From Pseudohongiella sp. (GTDB taxonomy: Bacteria > Pseudomonadota > Gammaproteobacteria > Pseudomonadales > Pseudohongiellaceae): a stretch of 27,429 bases of DNA. Within the stretch, counting starts at the first letter, position 1, and each line of letters starts with the position of its first letter. Made by a program: the position numbers and the translations under genes. The stretch spans positions 1-27,429 of the forward strand of contig JAUSPW010000386.1 of NCBI GenBank assembly GCA_030652635.1, read 5' to 3'. Shown here piece by piece: positions 23,386-27,429 of this stretch. The notes below the pieces were generated by a model, which was not told the origin of the DNA, made no database searches, and saw only the letters and a program-made list of their open reading frames with translations.

Positions 23386-24126
23386 ATGCGGATTCTATTA
23401 ATTGATGATCACGATCTGTTCCGTGAAGGGCTAAAGTATTTGTTGCCGGTACTGGACAACAAAGTTCAGTACTCCGAGGCTCGAGATCTGGACAGTGCGC
23501 TGGCGTTGGACCCGGGCATCGGGTTTGATCTGGTGCTGCTGGATCTCTACATGCCGGGTGTGGATGGCATGCAAGCGCTGAATCGATGTCGTGAACATTT
23601 TGAAAGTGCCAGTCTGGTGGTGGTTTCAGGTGAAGAGGATGCGCGCATCATCAGAGAGGCCATCGAACATGGCGCTGCGGGGTTTATTCCAAAGTCGTCA
23701 TCACGCGATGTGCTGGTCAGCGCGTTGCAGGTGGTGCTGGGTGGGGGGACCTACTTGCCCAGCCATGCGCTTAAGCCTCTTAGCGCAGTCCGTCTGCCAC
23801 AAATTTCAGCCAGCTCGATGCCTGACAGTGCGATGCCAGATAGTTCGATGTCTGAGAGTGCGATGCAGGACAGCGGACACACCTTGTCACGCCGCCAGTT
23901 TGCAGTGCTGATGAGGGCAATCCAGGGTAAGTCCAATAAAACCATCGCAAAAGAGTTGGATATTTCAGACCACACCGTCAAAGCGCACCTGTCAATGGCG
24001 TATCGCAGTCTGGGTGTTCAAAACCGCACCGAGGCCGTGTATGCCGCCGCCAAGCTGGGTTTTCAACCGGATCAGGCGGATCGGTATAGTCAAAATCCCT
24101 CCATTGAAGAGAGTCAGTTGCAGTGA
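23386..24126 (+). CDS. NarL/FixJ-type response regulator (receiver plus LuxR-type HTH)
   Basis: From ATG 23386 the product is 246 residues. The receiver (1-120) has all key residues: D7 and D8, phosphoacceptor D53 in LVLLDLYMPGVDG, S81 and K103. A linker (about 130-165) holds a five-residue repeat. The C-terminal LuxR-type HTH (about 166-225) reads LSRRQFAVLMRAIQGKSNK, then IAKELDISDHTVKAHLS and a NRTEAV segment. It should bind DNA when phosphorylated. No histidine kinase is in the window. The stop overlaps the GTG start of the GMC-hydrolase gene by 3 nt within GTGA, so the two are translationally coupled, and control of or by that enzyme's substrate is a reasonable inference. Confidence 0.93.
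   Translation: MRILLIDDHDLFREGLKYLLPVLDNKVQYSEARDLDSALALDPGIGFDLVLLDLYMPGVDGMQALNRCREHFESASLVVVSGEEDARIIREAIEHGAAGFIPKSSSRDVLVSALQVVLGGGTYLPSHALKPLSAVRLPQISASSMPDSAMPDSSMSESAMQDSGHTLSRRQFAVLMRAIQGKSNKTIAKELDISDHTVKAHLSMAYRSLGVQNRTEAVYAAAKLGFQPDQADRYSQNPSIEESQLQ
23818..23877 (+). repeat. Four-copy 15-nt coding tandem repeat in the response-regulator linker
   Basis: Units at 23818-23832, 23833-23847, 23848-23862 and 23863-23877 encode MPDSA, MPDSS, MSESA and MQDSG. The copies differ at several bases, so the array is old or under selection for the peptide pattern. It lies between the receiver and HTH domains. Confidence 0.85.
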
Positions 24127-27100
24127 GTCACTGGTTGTCAGAACCGATAGAATCCTTGCTCGCCAGGCAGGGGTTCCCTTTTTCTGACAACCAGGCTCAA
24201 CAGCAGTTTGAAATCAAAACCGATGTGTTGATTGTGGGGTCCGGTTACGGCGCGGCTATGGCTGCGCTGGGCTTGCTGGAATCGCGACAGACCCCGACGC
24301 AACCCGTTGTGTGGGTGTTTGAAGCGGGCCGTGAGTATCTGCCAGATGATTTCCCTAAAACCATGTCGGAAATGCCTGGATATGTGGGTGTTAACACGCT
24401 CAATCATTCGGCACTGTGGGATGTACGCGTAGGAGAGGGGGCAGTCACCATCAGTGCGCGCGGTCTGGGCGGCACCTCTCTGGTCAACGCCAATGTGGCG
24501 GCGCGGGTAGAGGCAGAGGTGTTAGCGTACTGGCCGTGCAATGCTGAGATTGACTGGCACACTCGCCTGTCGCTGGTGTACCGCAAAATCGAAAAGCTGT
24601 TGGGTGTGAACACTAACCCATTGATCGCAAGTAATGGCAGCTTCAGTGCCATGGCTGCCAGCGCGGCAGCACTCGGCAGCAAGGCGGACGCAGCACCTGT
24701 GTCGATCAATTTTAATGGGCCTTCAGAGCACAGCGCAGATCATGGAAAGTGCAACCACTGTGGCAATTGTGTGATTGGCTGTCACTCCGGTGCCAAAGGC
24801 TCCCTGAATATGAATGCCTGGCCATTGGCGCGGCAGTTGGGAGCGTCGTTGTTTACCGGCATCCGAGTCCGCAGTCTCTATCCCATGGCGGATGGCAGCT
24901 GGCTGATTGAATGCGCGCCAACCGCCAACAGCAATGAGTTGGTGCGTGTTCACGCAGGGACTGTTGTGCTCGCGGCTGGCACCCTGGGCAGCACCGAGAT
25001 TCTGAAGCGTTCCGCTGAACAAAAGGGTTTGCGCCTGTCAGAAAAATTGGGTCAACAGTTCTCGCTAAACGGTGATGCATTGCTTGCTGCGACCGGGCAG
25101 CGTCAGAAAGTGCATGACCTGGCATCGATACCTGGCGAATTGCCCGCCAGTACTCAGCCTGGCCCCACCATCAGTGGTATCGCAGCCATTGCGCTTGAAC
25201 CTGCTGGTTCGCAAGATGCTTCCGGGCCGGCATTCAAGCAGCGCTTCCGCTTGGAAGATGCCTTGGTGCCGTTTCCTTTGCACCAGATCTGGCAAGAAAT
25301 GATTGTGTCACAGACCTTGCTCGGGCGTTTTGCCGATGGCGTGCTTTCGGCCTGGCATACACAAAACCCGACACATGATCCATTGGCAATTTCCAATAAA
25401 CTGGCTGAACATTCCCAGACCCTGTTGGTGATGGGCCACGACAACGCCAGCGGGCAACTGCGCTGGCACAAGGATGAATTAAAACCAGAGTGGCGACGCA
25501 CACCAGGGGATTATTTTGAGCGTTTGCATGCCACGTTGTTCAACAAACAAACAGATGTTTTTGATGGCGGACTGTTTTCGCCCAATTTGATTTCACAGCC
25601 ATTGCCGGCCGGTTTCGCCGGGATAGTTGAGGGTGCCGACGCGCTGCAGGGCACGTTGATATCTGTCCATCCACTGGGCGGCTGTTGTATGGCCGAGTCT
25701 GTAAACAACGGCGTTGTGAACACACGCGGTCAAGTGTTTATCAATGACAACACTGACTCCGATACCCTTGCGGTGTATAAAAATCTGTATGTGCTGGATG
25801 GCTCAATCATCCCGGGGGCAATTGGCACTAACCCGATGTTGACGATTGCCAGTGTCAGTTATGCGCTGGCATCAGAGATCTGTCTGCCGATGCTGTGCAA
25901 GCAGGCTGAATCACTGGCCAGCCTTCAGCCCGACGCCATGGATACCAACAGCTTTCCTGCACTGACCATGTTCAGAGAGATACCGGCAGGCGTGCCTTGG
26001 CCGATTCCCAAGCCTGATGCTCGTAAAGTTGAGGCGCGTTTTAACGAGCGCCTTGTGTGTCACGTGGATACCCTCAAACGCTCGGTTTTCCCCTGGAGTT
26101 CCGCTGCAGTGCCGAGGCAAGCGGATATACAGCGCCTGTTGCCGGATGTCCGCCTGCCGCCCGATATAAAAGCGCTGGTGCTTGACGTCAGTGTTGCGTT
26201 TTCAGGAGAACAATCGCTTGACCAGTGGATAATGCATCCGCATCACGGACTGCCAGCCCGAGCAGTGTTTAAAGCAGATACCGAAGGAGGTGTTTTTACG
26301 ACTCCGGATGCCGATCTGGTGAAGCTTGCTGAATTGAATGGTCAGGTTTTTCTGGGTGTGGCAGATCAAAGTGCGCCGGGTGCCATCCAGCAAAACATTC
26401 GCCTGTGTGCTGCGGTACTCAGGTTTCTTCGCTACCGCAGTATGGACGTGCTGGTCAAACTGCCTGCCTGGTTGCAGGCGCTATTGCTGTCTGAACAAAG
26501 TTGGCGAAACCGCAAGGATGTGCTGACAAAACCTTCGGATAAAACGCTGCTGCAACAGCTCAAAGACTTTCTGAGAATAGCGCGTCTGCAATCTCAGCCG
26601 CGCTATTTGCGTTATGAGTTCAGTTCGGATCAAGGCCTGACGCTGGCCGGTAAAAAAACGCTGGCCTACAGCATTGTGTTGCCGGACCTGCTGGCGGCGC
26701 TCATGGTATTGCCGGTGCAGGCACAGAACAGCCGTGGCTTTTCCCGAAAACTCAACTTTGAAATTGATGCTGTGCGCATCAGCAATGGCCCTTCGGCCTT
26801 ACAGATTACCTCATCACCCGACACGCCCAGTTCGGTCATGGCAGCCAGCGGCGTGGCCATGTATTTTTTGCGTATGATCATGAATACACATTTCTGGTCA
26901 TTTGCTGCCCCGGCTTACAAACAATTTGCACAGCGCAGTGATATTGAAAGAGCGCCCAAACAAGGGCGATTTGCTGCACCGCCTGCGTTTATACACTATG
27001 GGCCGGGCGGAAAAAAACAAAGCCTGCCGCGCGAAAAGTATGAACAAAGCAACGGGCATGCGGGTAAACCACAGCCGCTCAGCCGCCTTGTTCGTTACCA

Positions 27101-27429
27101 GCCATGCGATGGCAATTCAGGCAATCGTCAAACATTGTTGTTGGTGCATGGTCTGGCGCATAGCAGTCGTGTGTTCTGGACTGACACCATCGCCTGCAAT
27201 TTTGTGCAGTACTTTCTGGCGAGAAACTATGACGTCTGGGTGCTGGATCATCGCGCCAGTGCTAACTATGTCACCGAAATAAATCCTGATGATCGATGGG
27301 ATGACATTGCCTTGGTGGACGTGCCTTGGGCGGTCAAGACCATTTTTAATCAGGTCAACCAGTTATCCCCACCCGGCGACGAGCGTCACATTCACGTGTT
27401 CTCGCATTGTATTGGTGCGGGCGCTGTTG
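24123..27429 (+). CDS. GMC oxidoreductase / alpha-beta hydrolase fusion, 3' end outside window
   Basis: The frame from GTG 24123 is open for 1102 codons to the window end. Residues 34-44 form the FAD dinucleotide fold (DVLIVGSGYGA). A four-Cys motif lies at C210, C213, C216 and C220, spaced CxxCxxCxxxC as in the cholesterol-oxidase (ChoD) branch of GMC enzymes, followed by HSGAKGSLNMN. The catalytic/FAD C-terminal part has SVHPLGGCCM (H516) and YVLDGSIIPGAIGTNP (556-571). Residues about 600-980 are a linker region I cannot assign. An alpha-beta hydrolase then starts, with oxyanion loop LLLVHGLAHSS (from 1005) and a nucleophile elbow SHCIGAG in which Cys1096 takes the place of Ser. Fusions of this type oxidise sterol-like or other hydrophobic alcohols, and the hydrolase half may cleave the product; both substrates are inferred. 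It is coupled to the response regulator by GTGA. Confidence 0.9.
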   Translation, partial: MSHWLSEPIESLLARQGFPFSDNQAQQQFEIKTDVLIVGSGYGAAMAALGLLESRQTPTQPVVWVFEAGREYLPDDFPKTMSEMPGYVGVNTLNHSALWDVRVGEGAVTISARGLGGTSLVNANVAARVEAEVLAYWPCNAEIDWHTRLSLVYRKIEKLLGVNTNPLIASNGSFSAMAASAAALGSKADAAPVSINFNGPSEHSADHGKCNHCGNCVIGCHSGAKGSLNMNAWPLARQLGASLFTGIRVRSLYPMADGSWLIECAPTANSNELVRVHAGTVVLAAGTLGSTEILKRSAEQKGLRLSEKLGQQFSLNGDALLAATGQRQKVHDLASIPGELPASTQPGPTISGIAAIALEPAGSQDASGPAFKQRFRLEDALVPFPLHQIWQEMIVSQTLLGRFADGVLSAWHTQNPTHDPLAISNKLAEHSQTLLVMGHDNASGQLRWHKDELKPEWRRTPGDYFERLHATLFNKQTDVFDGGLFSPNLISQPLPAGFAGIVEGADALQGTLISVHPLGGCCMAESVNNGVVNTRGQVFINDNTDSDTLAVYKNLYVLDGSIIPGAIGTNPMLTIASVSYALASEICLPMLCKQAESLASLQPDAMDTNSFPALTMFREIPAGVPWPIPKPDARKVEARFNERLVCHVDTLKRSVFPWSSAAVPRQADIQRLLPDVRLPPDIKALVLDVSVAFSGEQSLDQWIMHPHHGLPARAVFKADTEGGVFTTPDADLVKLAELNGQVFLGVADQSAPGAIQQNIRLCAAVLRFLRYRSMDVLVKLPAWLQALLLSEQSWRNRKDVLTKPSDKTLLQQLKDFLRIARLQSQPRYLRYEFSSDQGLTLAGKKTLAYSIVLPDLLAALMVLPVQAQNSRGFSRKLNFEIDAVRISNGPSALQITSSPDTPSSVMAASGVAMYFLRMIMNTHFWSFAAPAYKQFAQRSDIERAPKQGRFAAPPAFIHYGPGGKKQSLPREKYEQSNGHAGKPQPLSRLVRYQPCDGNSGNRQTLLLVHGLAHSSRVFWTDTIACNFVQYFLARNYDVWVLDHRASANYVTEINPDDRWDDIALVDVPWAVKTIFNQVNQLSPPGDERHIHVFSHCIGAGAV

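Noticed and set aside
24138..27282. Many short open frames in the last 3.3 kb
   Set aside because: All are shadows of the single long plus-strand frame from 24123 that stays open to the window end.
1..27429. CRISPR array, tRNA, rRNA, insertion sequence or phage genes
   Set aside because: No regular spaced repeats, tRNA-like clover-leaf, transposase or integrase motif was seen by eye; a covariance scan could still find a small RNA.

Overview
The window is chromosomal DNA of a Gram-negative gammaproteobacterium. The evidence is the YqgE-RuvX pair, a GshB very like the enterobacterial enzyme, a TonB-type energy transducer, an LptM-LysA-DapF-DUF484 operon and an Alx/TerC gene behind a yybP-ykoY leader. 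The gene order ruvX-yqgE-tonB-gshB, followed by a divergent receiver gene, matches the Pseudomonas aeruginosa PA0404-PA0408 (pilG) neighbourhood. A relative of Pseudomonadales/Cellvibrionales is therefore likely, but I cannot name a genus. Genes are dense and no tRNA, rRNA, CRISPR array or insertion sequence was seen.

Layout. 1-1736: 3' part of an Lhr-type helicase. 1831-4287: secreted zinc metalloprotease. 4322-5005: FAH-family hydrolase, convergent with ruvX and yqgE on the minus strand (4992-6059). 6060-6448: non-coding, with a minus-strand yqgE promoter, a plus-strand promoter, a yybP-ykoY (Mn2+) riboswitch and a terminator hairpin, all just before the Alx/TerC exporter (6449-7414). 7423-9280: tonB-like gene and gshB, minus strand, overlapping. 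9433-12049: two overlapping plus-strand genes with CheY-like receiver domains where pilG/pilH would be expected. In both, the phosphorylated Asp is replaced (Ala in one, Glu in the other), and the second continues into about 580 residues I do not recognise. 12102-14573: membrane protein and two GT2 glycosyltransferases, translationally coupled. 14570-20096 (minus): a PhyH-type dioxygenase and a 1548-residue multi-domain glycosyltransferase. 20105-23150 (minus): DUF484, dapF, lysA, lptM. 23386 to the end (plus): a LuxR-type response regulator coupled to a very large GMC oxidoreductase / alpha-beta hydrolase fusion that runs off the window.

How the parts fit. The diaminopimelate/lysine operon normally continues from DUF484 into xerC. 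Here it continues with 8- and 7-nt gaps into the giant glycosyltransferase and the dioxygenase. These meet, tail to tail, the plus-strand glycosyltransferase genes lying downstream of the pilG-like locus. About 8 kb of surface-glycan genes thus lies between two normally unrelated conserved loci. The most unusual items are the pair of pseudo-receivers, the giant glycosyltransferase with an internal coiled coil, the redox-hydrolase fusion with a four-Cys motif and a Cys in the predicted nucleophile position, and an Asn-to-Ile change in the DapF active-site motif.
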